This document shows positions 35,214 through 44,699 of a DNA stretch of 64,000 nucleotides, one piece after another. Position numbers and translations under genes: made by a program. Source of the DNA: Bradyrhizobium sp. CB1650. Lineage in GTDB: Bacteria > Pseudomonadota > Alphaproteobacteria > Rhizobiales > Xanthobacteraceae. Position 1 is the first letter of the stretch, and each line of letters starts with the position of its first letter. The notes below the pieces were generated by a model. That model had not been told where the DNA came from. It was given only the letters and a program-made list of their open reading frames with translations, and made no database searches. The stretch lies in assembly GCF_029761915.1 (NCBI RefSeq), contig NZ_CP121695.1, forward strand, positions 9,081,501 to 9,145,500. The letters run 5' to 3'.

Positions 35214-35969
35214 ATGATGAATCGACGTCATGCATTGAAGGCGCTTGCCGGTCTCGCGCTGTGCTCGCTGTGCAAGCCGGCATTCGCCGCCGAAGGCGTG
35301 CACTGGAGCTATGAGGGCACCGGCGGTCCCGCCAAATGGGGCGAACTCGACGCGGCCAACAAGGCCTGCGCGGTCGGCCTGCAGCAGTCGCCGATCGACA
35401 TCGATGCGACGATCAAGTCGCAATTGCCCACGCTGAAGCTGAACTGGGCCAGGAGCGCGGATACCATCGTCAACAACGGGCACACGATCCAAATCAACTT
35501 CGCCGAAGGCAGCACAATGATGCTCGGTGACGTCAAGTACAAGCTGCTTCAGGTCCACTTCCACCGACCGAGCGAGCACATGATCGGCGGGAAGAACTTT
35601 CCGATGGAGGCGCATTTCGTCCATCGCAACGACGCCGGCGGGCTCGCCGTGGTCGGCGTGCTAATGGCCGAGGGCAAGCCGAGTGCGGCTTTCAGCCAGA
35701 TCGTCAAGACCATGCCGCCTGCGGAAGGGCCTGCGGTGAAGGCGGATGCGAGCATCAATCCCAATGCCTTGCTGCCGCCGAGGCTCGGCTATTTCCGCTA
35801 TCCCGGTTCGCTCACGACGCCGCCCTGCTCGGAGGTCGTCGAATGGTTGCTGCTGACCGATCCGATCCCGGTCGCCAGCGCCGACATCGCCGCGTTCGCA
35901 AAGCTCTATCCGATGAACGCGCGCCCCGTGCAGAAGGACAACCGGCGCTACGTGCTGCGCTCGATCTGA
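35214..35969 (+). CDS. cah: Alpha-class carbonic anhydrase, periplasmic
   Basis: A 251-residue protein starting at ATG 35214 (an adjacent ATG at 35217 is an alternative) after GCAGGGGG. The signal peptide is MNRRHALKALAGLALCSLCKPAFA. The mature enzyme has HWSYEGTGGPAKWGEL, QSPIDI, the zinc histidines in QVHFHRPSEH (about residue 114) and MEAHFVH, and YPGSLTTPPCSEVVEW, all signatures of alpha-carbonic anhydrases converting CO2 to bicarbonate. Periplasmic location suggests CO2/HCO3- balance for uptake or pH. Two cysteines could form the usual disulphide (NKACAVG and PPCSE). Confidence 0.95.
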   Translation: MMNRRHALKALAGLALCSLCKPAFAAEGVHWSYEGTGGPAKWGELDAANKACAVGLQQSPIDIDATIKSQLPTLKLNWARSADTIVNNGHTIQINFAEGSTMMLGDVKYKLLQVHFHRPSEHMIGGKNFPMEAHFVHRNDAGGLAVVGVLMAEGKPSAAFSQIVKTMPPAEGPAVKADASINPNALLPPRLGYFRYPGSLTTPPCSEVVEWLLLTDPIPVASADIAAFAKLYPMNARPVQKDNRRYVLRSI

Positions 35970-35986
35970 CGGGGAGCCTCGATGCC

Positions 35987-36304
35987 TCAGGCATCTTCGC
36001 GGATGTCGACGACGATCTCGTAATTGCCGGCCGTCGCATCGAAGGTCGTCAGCATCGCCTGGGCGTCGGAATCGACGATGGCTTTGTCGGGATCTGGACC
36101 TGCGAAGGCGCGGATGCTGTCGAGGCTCCGCCACAGGGTCAGCGCCAGCAACTCGCTGCCGCCCGCGATCTCGCGGCGCAGCAGCGATGCCCCGGAGAAA
36201 CCGTCGATGGCCCTCAGGTGCGGAACGACCCTGGTCGCGAAGTGATGCTGATAGGTGAGGGCCTTGTCACGCGTGGCCGTTGCACGCCAAATGCGAGCGA
36301 TCAT
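35987..36304 (-). CDS. Antibiotic-biosynthesis-monooxygenase-like (ABM) protein
   Basis: A 105-residue ferredoxin-like fold protein starting MIARIWRATATRDKALTYQHHF, with GFSGASLLRREIAGGSELLALTLWRSLDSIRAFAG in the middle, as in ABM-domain proteins (PF03992). Some are cofactor-free monooxygenases or heme-binding proteins, many are uncharacterised. GGAGAGAAGG just before ATG 36304 supports the start. It is divergent from an AraC-type regulator gene 158 bases away, which may control it. Confidence 0.8.
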   Translation of the reverse strand: MIARIWRATATRDKALTYQHHFATRVVPHLRAIDGFSGASLLRREIAGGSELLALTLWRSLDSIRAFAGPDPDKAIVDSDAQAMLTTFDATAGNYEIVVDIREDA

Positions 36305-36462
36305 CCTTCTCTCCGAGCCTGAGCTTCCATTCCGCCACGGACTATCGGGGCGGACGGTGGAAGTTGTATTGGTCGAAATTGCCGCAAGGCTCCATTCCGA
36401 TTTTGCGCCTCGCGCGGAACCAGCCATGGCGTCATGATGAGCAAAGCACGCGGGAGGCGACG

Positions 36463-37293
36463 ATGGCGCGCCGACACACCGGAAATCACACGAGCTACTG
36501 GCACAGCCGGCGAATTCCCGGCTTGAGCCTGTTGCGCGCCGACTTCCGCCATCACGATTACGGCCCCCACACCCATGATGCGTTCGTGATCGCGGCGACG
36601 GAGGCCGGGGGCGCCGAAATCCGCAACCGGAGCATGGTGCAGAAGGTCGGTCCGGCCACGCTGTTCGTGTCCAATCCCGACGATCGGCAGTCGGCTCGGA
36701 TGGGCGACTGCGAACGATGGCGCTATCGGGCGTTTTATCTTGCGCGACCGGCGATCGATGATCTCGCCCGGCGCCTCGGCGTCGGTACCCTGCCCTGTGT
36801 CCGGGAGAGCATGCTCGATGACGGCGACCTGATCGGCCGATTCGACCGGCTGCACCGGACGCTCGAATCCGACGCGGACGACATGTTCGCCGACGAGCTC
36901 GTCGCCGACGCCTTCGGCTGGCTGTTCGAGCGCCATGGCGACACCCCCCGCGGCAAGGTCCCGGCCGGAGCTGACGCCATCGTGAAGCGGCTGATCGCGT
37001 TGATGCGGGAGCGTCACGCCGAAAATCTAAGCCTGGACGATCTTGCCAGCTCCGCAGGCCTCACCAGCTTCCAATTGATCGGGCTGTTCAAGCGCACGGT
37101 TGGCCTCACCCCACACGCCTTCCTCGTTCAGATCCGGCTCAACGCGGCTTGCCGCCTGCTGAGGCGCAGCCATTCGCTTGCGGACAGCGCGCTGGCCGCC
37201 GGCTTCTGCGATCAGGCCGCGCTCAACAAGCATTTCAGGCGCTGTTACGGCATCACGCCCTTGCAGTTTGCGCAGGCCATGCGGGCGGGCTGA
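36463..37293 (+). CDS. AraC-family transcriptional regulator
   Basis: A 276-residue regulator. The N-terminal AraC cupin domain has DYGPHTHDAFVIAATEAGG; the C-terminal double helix-turn-helix covers the last 100 residues (LSLDDLASSAGLTSFQLIGLFKRTVGLTPHAFL and then LADSALAAGFCDQAALNKHFRRCYGITPLQF). These activate nearby genes upon binding a small ligand. GGGAGGCGACG precedes ATG 36463; the frame's upstream extension has no family match. The divergent ABM gene and the downstream reductase gene (67-base gap) are the likely targets. Confidence 0.9.
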   Translation: MARRHTGNHTSYWHSRRIPGLSLLRADFRHHDYGPHTHDAFVIAATEAGGAEIRNRSMVQKVGPATLFVSNPDDRQSARMGDCERWRYRAFYLARPAIDDLARRLGVGTLPCVRESMLDDGDLIGRFDRLHRTLESDADDMFADELVADAFGWLFERHGDTPRGKVPAGADAIVKRLIALMRERHAENLSLDDLASSAGLTSFQLIGLFKRTVGLTPHAFLVQIRLNAACRLLRRSHSLADSALAAGFCDQAALNKHFRRCYGITPLQFAQAMRAG

Positions 37294-37360
37294 CGCCGCA
37301 ATTTCAGCCAATACTGGCAGGGAACATGCGCCCTACAGCGATGCCCCGGAGGTTCAACCG

Positions 37361-38296
37361 ATGTCCCCAAGCGATCACGCCGCAACTTCCGGCCGCCGTC
37401 GTATCGCCGTCGTCGGCCTCGGCAGCATCGGCGGCGTCATTGCCGGCTCGCTCGATGCCGCCGGCCGTCACGATGTCACCGCCTGCTTGAGACGCGGCAT
37501 CGATCGGCTGATCGTCGAGCGCCCGGACCGCACCATCGAGGCGCGGCCTCGTGTGCTGACCGATCCGTCGCAGGCTGCGATCCACGACTGGGTGCTGCTA
37601 TGCACCAAGGCGCAGGACACCGCATCGAGCGCGCCCTGGCTGCAACGGCTCTGCGGTCCCAGCACGCGTGTCGCGGTCCTGCAGAACGGCATCGGACACG
37701 CCGAACGGCTCGCTCCCTTCGTCGGACCGGCAACCGTCGTGCCGACCATCGTCTACTACAATGGCGAGCGCCTTGCCCCGGACCGGGTGCGCTATCGCCG
37801 CGCCAGCGATCATGATTTTGCGGTCAGCGACGACGCCGGCGGCCGCGCCTTCGTCGAATTGCTCGAAGGCACAGGAATGCCAATCCTGCTCAGTCCCGAC
37901 TTCAAGACGATCGCCTGGCGCAAGTTGCTGCTCAACGCAGTGGCGAATCCGATCACCGCGCTCACGCTACAGCGTCAGGGGGTGTTCAGGCGCGAGGACA
38001 TGGGTACGCTGGTGCTCTCAGCCCTGGAAGAGGCGGCCGCGGTCGCGCGCGCCGACGGCGCGCACATCGGCGATGACGAAGCTTCGAGGCTTCAAGCGAT
38101 GCTTCTGACCTTTCCGCCCGATGCCGGCACATCGATGTATTTCGACCGGCTGGCGGGACGGCGCTCGGAGGTGGATGCATTGACCGGCGCGGTGGTCGCA
38201 GCCGGCGAGCGCCATCACATCGCGACGCCGCTCTGCCGCATGCTGCTCACCTTGATGCGCGCAGCGGACAGCACGCCGATCGCGGTCAAGCGCTGA
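37361..38296 (+). CDS. Ketopantoate reductase-like oxidoreductase (PanE/ApbA family)
   Basis: A 311-residue NADP-dependent enzyme with an N-terminal Rossmann motif RRIAVVGLGSIGGVIAGSL, the VLQNGIGHAERL loop with the Asn of ketopantoate reductases, and a C-terminal helical domain containing WRKLLLNAVANPITALTLQ with catalytic Lys and Asn positions, and SMYFDRLAGRRSEVDALTGAVV. The family reduces 2-dehydropantoate or related 2-oxo acids; the real substrate cannot be told because rhizobia often have several paralogues. CGGAGGTTCAACCG precedes ATG 37361. It follows the AraC gene in the same direction. Confidence 0.88.
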   Translation: MSPSDHAATSGRRRIAVVGLGSIGGVIAGSLDAAGRHDVTACLRRGIDRLIVERPDRTIEARPRVLTDPSQAAIHDWVLLCTKAQDTASSAPWLQRLCGPSTRVAVLQNGIGHAERLAPFVGPATVVPTIVYYNGERLAPDRVRYRRASDHDFAVSDDAGGRAFVELLEGTGMPILLSPDFKTIAWRKLLLNAVANPITALTLQRQGVFRREDMGTLVLSALEEAAAVARADGAHIGDDEASRLQAMLLTFPPDAGTSMYFDRLAGRRSEVDALTGAVVAAGERHHIATPLCRMLLTLMRAADSTPIAVKR

Positions 38297-38339
38297 TCGC
38301 GGAGCCAGGATTTCGCGTCGCTCGACGGGGCTACGCCTT

Positions 38340-39983
38340 TCATGCACTTCGCGCCAGCGCGCCGTCGATCATGTTCATCGCGTTCTGGATGCCGTAGACG
38401 GCGACGAAGGAGCCGAAGCGCGGGCCTTTCTCCTGGCCGAGCAACACCTGGTAGAGCATGTTGAACCAGTCGAGCGTCACGCCGGGACGGCCGTCCTTAC
38501 CTTTCTTGACCTGATCGAGGAACGGCTCGCGGCGGCCGATCTCGTAGACGACGTTCTGGATGTCCTCGGCCGAGGCATCCTGTGGAAGCTGCGACAACGC
38601 ATCGCGCAAATCCTGCAACGCGGCGCGCTCGGTCTCGGTCGGCTCGCGGAACTGCTTCGTCGGCGCGACGAAGTCGCGATAATAGTTGATGGCGTAACCG
38701 ACCATCGCATCGAGTTTCGGATGCGTCTGCGGGCTCACGCCGGGCCGGTAGCGGCCGATGAAGCCCCACAGCGTCTCGGCATTCTCCGCATTCGACGAGG
38801 ACACCAGCGTGAGCAGGAGCTGGAAGGTGACGGGCATATCGCCCTTCGGCGGCTGGCCGTTGTGGATGTGCCAGACCGGATTGCCGAGCTGCTGCTTGGC
38901 ATCCTGCTTCGGGAAGCCGTCGACGAACTGCTGATAGTCGTCGACGTTGCGCGGAATGACGTCGAAATAGAGCCGTTTGGCCGCCTTCGGCTCGCGATAC
39001 ATGAACAGCGACAGCGATTCCGGCGAGGCGTAGCGCAGCCATTCGTCGATGGTGAGACCGTTGCCTTTCGACTTCGATATCTTCTGGCCCTTCTCGTCGA
39101 GGAAGAGCTCGTAATTGAAGCCTTCGGGCGGCGTGGCGCCGAGCGCCTTGGCGATCGCGCCGGACAGCTTCACCGAATCGATCAGATCCTTGCCAGCCAT
39201 CTCGTAGTCGACGCCGAGCGCGACCCAACGCATCGCCCAGTCGGCCTTCCACTGGCACTTGACGTTGCCGCCGGTGACCGGAGTTTCGACCTCCTGGTTG
39301 GTATCCGGATCGACATAGGTCACCGTGCCGGCGGCGACGTCGCGGCGGATCATCGGCACTTGGAGCACGACGCCTGTGGTCTTGCTGACGGGGAGGAACG
39401 GCGAATAAGTGGCGCGGCGGTCCGGCCCCAGCGTCGGCAGGATGATCGCCATGATCTGATCGTAGGCGGCGAGCATCTTCAAAAGCGTCGCGTCGAAGCG
39501 GCCGGACTTATAGTAGTCGGTCGAGCTCGCGAACTCGTAGTCGAAGCCGAAATGATCGAGGAAGGCGCGCAGGCGCGCGTTGTTGGCGGCGCCGAACGAG
39601 GGATATTCGTTCGAGAACGGGTCCGGCACGGCGGTCAACGGACGGCCGAGATATTGCGCCAGGAGGTCCTTGTTCGGTACATTGTCCGGCACCTTGCGCA
39701 GGCCGTCCATGTCGTCGGAGAAGGCGAGCAGGCGCGTCTTGATCTTGTCCTCGGTCAGCACGCGGAAGGCGTGGCGCACCATCGAGGTGCGCGCGACCTC
39801 GCCGAAGGTGCCGATATGCGGCAGGCCGGACGGACCGTAACCGGTCTCGAACAGCACCTCGTCCTTCGGCTTCTTCTTCAACCGCGCGACGAGCGCCTTC
39901 GCCTGCTCGAACGGCCAGGCGTTGGATTGTTCGGCGAGCGCGCGCAGATCGCTCGGGTTCGCGGCAAGATCGATAACGGACAT
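38340..39983 (-). CDS. lysS: Lysyl-tRNA synthetase, class I
   Basis: A 547-residue class I enzyme charging tRNA-Lys. It has the [10 protein letters not shown] (HIGH-like) motif near residue 57 and KISKSKG (KMSKS-like) near residue 301, with an alpha-helical anticodon domain at the C-terminus. Class I LysRS is found in archaea and alphaproteobacteria rather than the usual class II, which fits the organism assigned. ATG 39983 ([10 protein letters not shown]) is chosen over an upstream ATG at 40031. The gene stands alone between the reductase gene (convergent) and a palindromic repeat. Confidence 0.96.
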   Translation of the reverse strand: MSVIDLAANPSDLRALAEQSNAWPFEQAKALVARLKKKPKDEVLFETGYGPSGLPHIGTFGEVARTSMVRHAFRVLTEDKIKTRLLAFSDDMDGLRKVPDNVPNKDLLAQYLGRPLTAVPDPFSNEYPSFGAANNARLRAFLDHFGFDYEFASSTDYYKSGRFDATLLKMLAAYDQIMAIILPTLGPDRRATYSPFLPVSKTTGVVLQVPMIRRDVAAGTVTYVDPDTNQEVETPVTGGNVKCQWKADWAMRWVALGVDYEMAGKDLIDSVKLSGAIAKALGATPPEGFNYELFLDEKGQKISKSKGNGLTIDEWLRYASPESLSLFMYREPKAAKRLYFDVIPRNVDDYQQFVDGFPKQDAKQQLGNPVWHIHNGQPPKGDMPVTFQLLLTLVSSSNAENAETLWGFIGRYRPGVSPQTHPKLDAMVGYAINYYRDFVAPTKQFREPTETERAALQDLRDALSQLPQDASAEDIQNVVYEIGRREPFLDQVKKGKDGRPGVTLDWFNMLYQVLLGQEKGPRFGSFVAVYGIQNAMNMIDGALARSA

Positions 39984-40050
39984 CAAGGGCCTCCGGGCCG
40001 CGGAAATTAGCGATTTCCGGGCAGAATGCAATTTTATGGGGTGACTTCAG

Positions 40051-40158
40051 ACCCTCACCCTGAGGAGCGCGCTCTTCGCGCGCGTCTCGAAGGGCGAGGC
40101 CACCGGCGGGGCCTTCATCCTTCGAGACGCTTGCTTCGCAAGCTCCTCAGGATGAGGC
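40051..40158. repeat. Palindromic repeat, CCCTCACCCTGAGGAGC type
   Basis: ACCCTCACCCTGAGGAGCGCGC and GCGCGTCTCGAAGGGCGAGG on the left face CCTTCATCCTTCGAGACGC and AGCTCCTCAGGATGAGG on the right, so both outer and inner arms are inverted. It lies in the gap before lysS and after the binding-protein gene. Confidence 0.7.
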
Positions 40159-40177
40159 ACTGATGACGAAGCGCGGC

Positions 40178-41116
40178 CTAAAACGGGCTCACCGAGAAGT
40201 AGCGCAGCCACAGATCGGTGTAGCGGCCTTTTTCCCAGACGCGGAACAGCGCCCAGTTCAGAGCCTGGCGCAGCACGTCATTGCCTTTGCGCACGGCAAT
40301 GCCGATGCCCTCGCCGAAGAAGCGACTCTCGACGAAGGGGCCACCGGAGAAGGCGCAGCAATCGCCCGAATCCGTCCCGTTGATCCAGAAGGCGAGCGAG
40401 ATCGCGTCGCCGAAGATGAAATCGACCTCGCCCTTGCGAAGAGCGGCGCGCAAGCCATCGTCATTGGGATAGGCGTGCAGCTCGGCATCGGTGAACATCG
40501 CCTTGAGGTAGGCCTCATGCGCAGAGCCCGCGATGACGCCGACTTTCTTGCCCTCGAGATATTCGGGGCGAATCTCCGGCATCACCGCGTCCCTGCGCGA
40601 GGCGAAGCGCGCCGGCACGCGATAGTAGGGATCGGTAAAATCGACTCGCGCGCGGAGCTGCGGGCTCACCGCCATCGAGGCGATGATGGCATCGCCGCGG
40701 TTGGAGGTGAGCGCATCGACCAGCGTCTCGAAGCGGCGCATCTGCACCGTGCAGGTGATCTTGATCTCGTCGCATAGCGCGCGGGCGAGATCGACGTTGA
40801 AGCCGGCCGGATTGCCGTCGGCACCCGTGTAGTTGAACGGCGGATAGTCGGTCTCGGTCAAAAAGCGGATCACGGTCAGGCGCGACAGGTCTGGCCGCTC
40901 GGGGCGCCGGCGCGGGTCCCAGAATCCGGGCACGGCTTGGGGGGCGGCGGCTTGAGGGACGGCTTTGGGCGGAGCCTGAGGTGCCGCGGCCGGCGGCTTG
41001 GCCGGGGTCTGCGCCTTGGCGCCCGGCGCCGTCGCGAACAGACACGCACCAACAGCCAGCCCGGTCAGGAGGCCACGGACAGTTTTGGGCAATTTCGCCT
41101 GTTGCGACGGGGCCAT
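40178..41116 (-). CDS. Periplasmic solute-binding protein, amino-acid (family 3) type
   Basis: A 312-residue protein. A signal peptide (LLTGLAVGACLFATAPGAKAQ) is followed by a Pro/Ala-rich linker of about 30 residues. The SBP family 3 domain begins IRFLTETDYPPFNYTGADGNPAGFNVDLARALCDEI and has FTDPYYRVPARFA, the signature of the second half. Such proteins bind amino acids or similar for an ABC importer or sense them. No permease or ATPase is adjacent, and the next gene on the same strand, SCO, is unrelated. The Pro-rich linker is atypical and may tether the domain. Confidence 0.85.
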   Translation of the reverse strand: MAPSQQAKLPKTVRGLLTGLAVGACLFATAPGAKAQTPAKPPAAAPQAPPKAVPQAAAPQAVPGFWDPRRRPERPDLSRLTVIRFLTETDYPPFNYTGADGNPAGFNVDLARALCDEIKITCTVQMRRFETLVDALTSNRGDAIIASMAVSPQLRARVDFTDPYYRVPARFASRRDAVMPEIRPEYLEGKKVGVIAGSAHEAYLKAMFTDAELHAYPNDDGLRAALRKGEVDFIFGDAISLAFWINGTDSGDCCAFSGGPFVESRFFGEGIGIAVRKGNDVLRQALNWALFRVWEKGRYTDLWLRYFSVSPF

Positions 41117-41209
41117 CGGGGGGAAATGAACGAATTTCGTTGAGATCGGAGGGCCTTATAGACCATCCGGCCGGGAACGCGAGCGCCGATTGCAGTCAAT
41201 CTGAGGCGT

Positions 41210-41800
41210 TCAGAGATACCGCTTCAGCTCGGCCGCGGCTTCTTCAGGCGTGCGCTTCAGGTTGAAGGGGGAGACGAAGCGGCCGTCGCGGTCCATCAGG
41301 TAGACCAACGCGGTATGGTCCATGGTGTAATCGCCGTCCTTGGTCGGAACCTTCTTGGCATAGACCCGGTAGGACGTGATGACCTTGGCGATGTCAGCAG
41401 GATCGCCGCTCAGGCCTTCGAGATGCGGATCGAAGCTGGTGAGATAGTCCTTCATCGCGGCCTGCGTATCGCGCTCGGGATCGACCGAGATGAAGTAGGC
41501 ATTGACCTTGTCGGCGTCCTTGCCCATCGCGCGCAGCACCTCGGAAATCTCGAACAGCGAGGTCGGGCAGACGTCGGGGCAATGGGTGTAGCCGAAGAAG
41601 ATCAGCGTCGGCTTGCCCTTCAGGCTTTTGTCGGTGACGGTCTTGCCGTGCTGGTCGGTGAGCTGGAACGGGCCGCCGATCGCGGCCGGCTGCGCCACCT
41701 TGCTCACGCCGCCCATCGCCCAGAACACCACGAGCAGCCCGACGACCAGGCTTGCGGCGAAGGCGGTGGCGATCACCAGCGGGCGGGCGGTGGAGCTCAT
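41210..41800 (-). CDS. SCO1/SenC-family copper chaperone for cytochrome oxidase
   Basis: A 196-residue membrane-anchored periplasmic thioredoxin-fold protein. A single N-terminal helix (VIATAFAASLVVGLLVVFWAM) is followed by FFGYTHCPDVCPTSL with the copper-binding CxxxC, and TMDHTALVYLMD with the conserved His. SCO proteins deliver copper to the CuA site of cytochrome c oxidase. It is 27 bases downstream of a 64-residue membrane gene on the same strand. Confidence 0.93.
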   Translation of the reverse strand: MSSTARPLVIATAFAASLVVGLLVVFWAMGGVSKVAQPAAIGGPFQLTDQHGKTVTDKSLKGKPTLIFFGYTHCPDVCPTSLFEISEVLRAMGKDADKVNAYFISVDPERDTQAAMKDYLTSFDPHLEGLSGDPADIAKVITSYRVYAKKVPTKDGDYTMDHTALVYLMDRDGRFVSPFNLKRTPEEAAAELKRYL

Positions 41801-41827
41801 GGTCAGAAAACTTCCTGTTGTCCCGGA

Positions 41828-42022
41828 TCAGAAGCAGGCCGAAAAGCCGGTCCTGATCATTTCGAAGAACACCTGGGTGCCGTAGTGGAACCACAGCGCG
41901 AGCGCGCCGATCACGACCAGGCCGCCGAGACCCGCGCCAGCCAACACCAGCATGGACGGCGTCCGGCCGGCAGTGGGCGAATTGTCCGATACCAGACGCG
42001 CGGGGTGCAGCGATTGAGCCAT
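41828..42022 (-). CDS. Small single-pass membrane protein upstream of SCO
   Basis: A 64-residue protein starting at ATG 42022 (MAQSLHPARLV). One hydrophobic helix (LVLAGAGLGGLVVIGALALWF) is followed by a short tail ending FFEMIRTGFSACF. Position directly before SCO suggests a role in oxidase assembly or heme-copper metabolism; no family is recognised. Confidence 0.62.
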   Translation of the reverse strand: MAQSLHPARLVSDNSPTAGRTPSMLVLAGAGLGGLVVIGALALWFHYGTQVFFEMIRTGFSACF

Positions 42023-42139
42023 GACAACGATCGGGGCGAAGGCCCCGGTTCCCTGCCTCTCAAATAGGCGCTAGCCCGCGGGCGGGCAAGCGCCGCCAGC
42101 GGGCAAATGACCGCGTCAGGTCACATCGCGCTGATGCAT

Positions 42140-42661
42140 TTAGTGAACGAGCTGGCCCCGGGCGGACTCCAGCCTTTCCGCTGGCGGAAGAGGCCGGCGC
42201 AGGGGCTTGCTGGTCGAAGCCTGCGCGTCCAGGTAGCAGGGCTTGTACATGGCCTGAAGCTGCCTGCCCCGGAGGAAGAGCATGTGCGGGGTGAGGCCGC
42301 CACGCTGTGCGATCCAGCGCCTCACCTGCGAGGGATACATCGCGTAGAGCATCTGGGTAGCTTCGGCATTGGTGATGGCGCGGCCGTTCGTACCGAAATC
42401 CCACGCCGCGTGGAAACCGAGCGTCGCGTTCGAGGTCACGCAGATGCGGTCGCGCGGGATCGCGCCGAGGACGATGGTGCAGGCCGAAGCGCAAAGGCCG
42501 TCGATGATGACGGTTTCACCGGACTGGCGTAGATCCTGGTATCTATCGACATAGGTTCCGATCCGGCCGCCACGATCGTCCGCGATCCGAACCACCGCAC
42601 GAGAGGCCCCCATGCCCGCGATCAAGAGAACGGCCGCGAGCAACCCCGTCAGAAGCTTCAT
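42140..42661 (-). CDS. Predicted periplasmic ClpP-like protein (COG3904-like)
   Basis: A 173-residue secreted protein. The signal peptide is LLTGLLAAVLLIAGMGASRA. The central segment VIIDGLCASACTIVLGAIPRDRICVTSNATLGFHAAW matches the pattern of small periplasmic ClpP/crotonase-fold proteins of the COG3904 kind, with a C-x-S-A-C nucleophile-like Ser and a G-x-H that may supply the His. Activity is unproven. It is preceded by a 247-base gap shared with the divergent FAD dehydrogenase gene, and no operon partner is adjacent. Confidence 0.6.
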   Translation of the reverse strand: MKLLTGLLAAVLLIAGMGASRAVVRIADDRGGRIGTYVDRYQDLRQSGETVIIDGLCASACTIVLGAIPRDRICVTSNATLGFHAAWDFGTNGRAITNAEATQMLYAMYPSQVRRWIAQRGGLTPHMLFLRGRQLQAMYKPCYLDAQASTSKPLRRPLPPAERLESARGQLVH

Positions 42662-42908
42662 TTCCCCGCCCCAGTCGATTTCGAATCTTTGTGTCTGGTG
42701 GTGATGCGCGGCTAGCGTCCGTCCTAACCGTGGTTTTGTCTAGGCACGCCGGCTCGCCCGAAACAAATTCAAATCCAGTGTTGCGTCCGCGCTGCAGTCC
42801 GCCGGCTTTGGTCTCAAACTGGAACAAGTTAACCGACTCTTACGCGCTGCGCCCTTGATCTCAGCTACAACCGCCGGCTTCAATCCGGACAAATACAGGG
42901 GGGAACTC

Positions 42909-44579
42909 ATGGTCGAACGTTCGGGCGAGCAAGCGGACGTCATCGTCGTCGGCGCGGGACTGTCGGGGCTGGTGGCTGCAACCGAGATTGCGGACGCCGG
43001 CAAGCGGGTGATCGTCGTCGACCAGGAGGGCGAACAGTCGGTCGGCGGCCAGGCGTTCTGGTCATTCGGCGGATTGTTCCTGGTCAATTCGCCCGAGCAG
43101 CGCCGGCTCGGCATCAGGGACTCTTTTGATCTCGCATTGCAGGACTGGATCGGCACCGCCGGGTTCGACCGCGACGAGGATTTCTGGCCGCGCAAATGGG
43201 CCGAGGCCTATGTGGCGTTCGCCGCCGGCGAGAAGCGCGACTGGCTGCGCGCGATGGGCCATCGCATTTTTCCGGTGGTCGGCTGGGCCGAGCGCGGCGG
43301 CTATGACGCGATGGGCCACGGCAATTCGGTTCCGCGCTTCCACGTCACCTGGGGCACCGGGCCCGGCATCGTCGAACCATTCGAGCGCCGCGCGCGCGAG
43401 GCGGCGAGATCCGGACGGCTGATCTTCAAGTTCCGGCACCGCGTCGATGCGCTCTCCGTCACCAATGGCACGGTCGACGGCGTGAGCGGCGTCGTTCTCG
43501 AGCCTGACAATGTGGAGCGCGGCGAGAGCTCCTCGCGCAACGTCATCGGCGCGTTCGCGCTGAAGGCGCAAGCGGTGATCGTCGCCTCCGGCGGCATCGG
43601 CGGCAACCACGACCTGGTGCGGCAGAACTGGCCGAAGCGGCTCGGCGAGCCGCCGAAGTTCATGATCTCCGGCGTGCCCGAGCATGTCGACGGCCGCATG
43701 ATCGGCATCACGGAAAAGGCCGGGGCGCGGCTGATCAACCGCGACCGCATGTGGCACTATGTCGAGGGCATCCAGAACTGGTCACCGATCTGGCCGCGCC
43801 ACGGCATCCGGATCCTGCCCGGCCCTTCCTCGATGTGGTTCGACGCGACCGGCACGCGCCTGCCGGCGCCGCTGTTTCCCGGCTCCGACACGCTCGGCCA
43901 GCTCGGATACATCATGTCCACGGGCTATGATTATTCCTGGTTCGTCCTGACGCAGAGCATCATCAAGAAGGAGTTCGCGCTGTCGGGATCGGAGCAGAAC
44001 CCCGATCTCACGGGGAAGAGCTGGCGCATGACGCTGCGCCGCGCCACCAACAAGGGCGCGCCGGCGCCGGTGGAAGCCTTCAAGAGCCACGGTGTCGACT
44101 TCATCGTGCGCGACAAGCTCGAAGACCTCGTTGCGGCCATGAACAAGCTCGCCGGCAACGATCTCCTCAAGCTCGACTATGTCAAAATGCAGATCGAGGC
44201 GCGCGACCGCGAGATCGCCAATCCTTACGTCAAGGATGCGCAGGTGATGAACATCCACAATGCGCGCCGCTACATCGGCGACAAGCTGATCCGCACCGCC
44301 TCCCCGCACAGGATTCTCGATCCCGCGCACGGGCCGCTGATCGCGGTCAAGCTCAACATCCTCACCCGCAAGACGCTCGGCGGCTTCGAGACCGATCTCG
44401 ACTCGCGCGTGTTCGGCCAGGAGGGGCAGATCATTCCCGGGCTCTATGCGGTCGGCGAGGCCGCCGGCTTCGGCGGCGGCGGCGTGCACGGCTATCGCTC
44501 GCTGGAGGGCACCTTCCTCGGTGGCTGCCTGTTCTCGGGCCGCAACGCGGGCCGCGCTGCGGCGAAGGCGGTGGGTTAG
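42909..44579 (+). CDS. FAD-binding dehydrogenase (fumarate reductase / 3-ketosteroid dehydrogenase superfamily)
   Basis: A 556-residue flavoprotein. The N-terminal DVIVVGAGLSGLVAATEIADAGKRVIVVDQE is the FAD dinucleotide motif; GGQAFWSFGGLFLVNS follows; the C-terminal GLYAVGEAAGFGGGGVHGYRSLEGTFLGGCLFSGRNAGRAAA is the second FAD site. This fits the COG3573-type FAD-binding dehydrogenases, related to succinate/fumarate and ketosteroid enzymes; the substrate is unknown. CAGGGGGAACTC precedes ATG 42909. A RidA gene follows 120 bases later in the same direction. Confidence 0.88.
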   Translation: MVERSGEQADVIVVGAGLSGLVAATEIADAGKRVIVVDQEGEQSVGGQAFWSFGGLFLVNSPEQRRLGIRDSFDLALQDWIGTAGFDRDEDFWPRKWAEAYVAFAAGEKRDWLRAMGHRIFPVVGWAERGGYDAMGHGNSVPRFHVTWGTGPGIVEPFERRAREAARSGRLIFKFRHRVDALSVTNGTVDGVSGVVLEPDNVERGESSSRNVIGAFALKAQAVIVASGGIGGNHDLVRQNWPKRLGEPPKFMISGVPEHVDGRMIGITEKAGARLINRDRMWHYVEGIQNWSPIWPRHGIRILPGPSSMWFDATGTRLPAPLFPGSDTLGQLGYIMSTGYDYSWFVLTQSIIKKEFALSGSEQNPDLTGKSWRMTLRRATNKGAPAPVEAFKSHGVDFIVRDKLEDLVAAMNKLAGNDLLKLDYVKMQIEARDREIANPYVKDAQVMNIHNARRYIGDKLIRTASPHRILDPAHGPLIAVKLNILTRKTLGGFETDLDSRVFGQEGQIIPGLYAVGEAAGFGGGGVHGYRSLEGTFLGGCLFSGRNAGRAAAKAVG

Positions 44580-44699
44580 ATCGTGCGGCGGCCTGGGGCT
44601 TTTTTCAGCCGGTTTCCGTAGGCGACGCATGCATCGCGCGGGGTGGCACAGCGCGGAGCGCTGCGCTAGACAGGGCCGCCATTTCACCAGGAGACCCCA

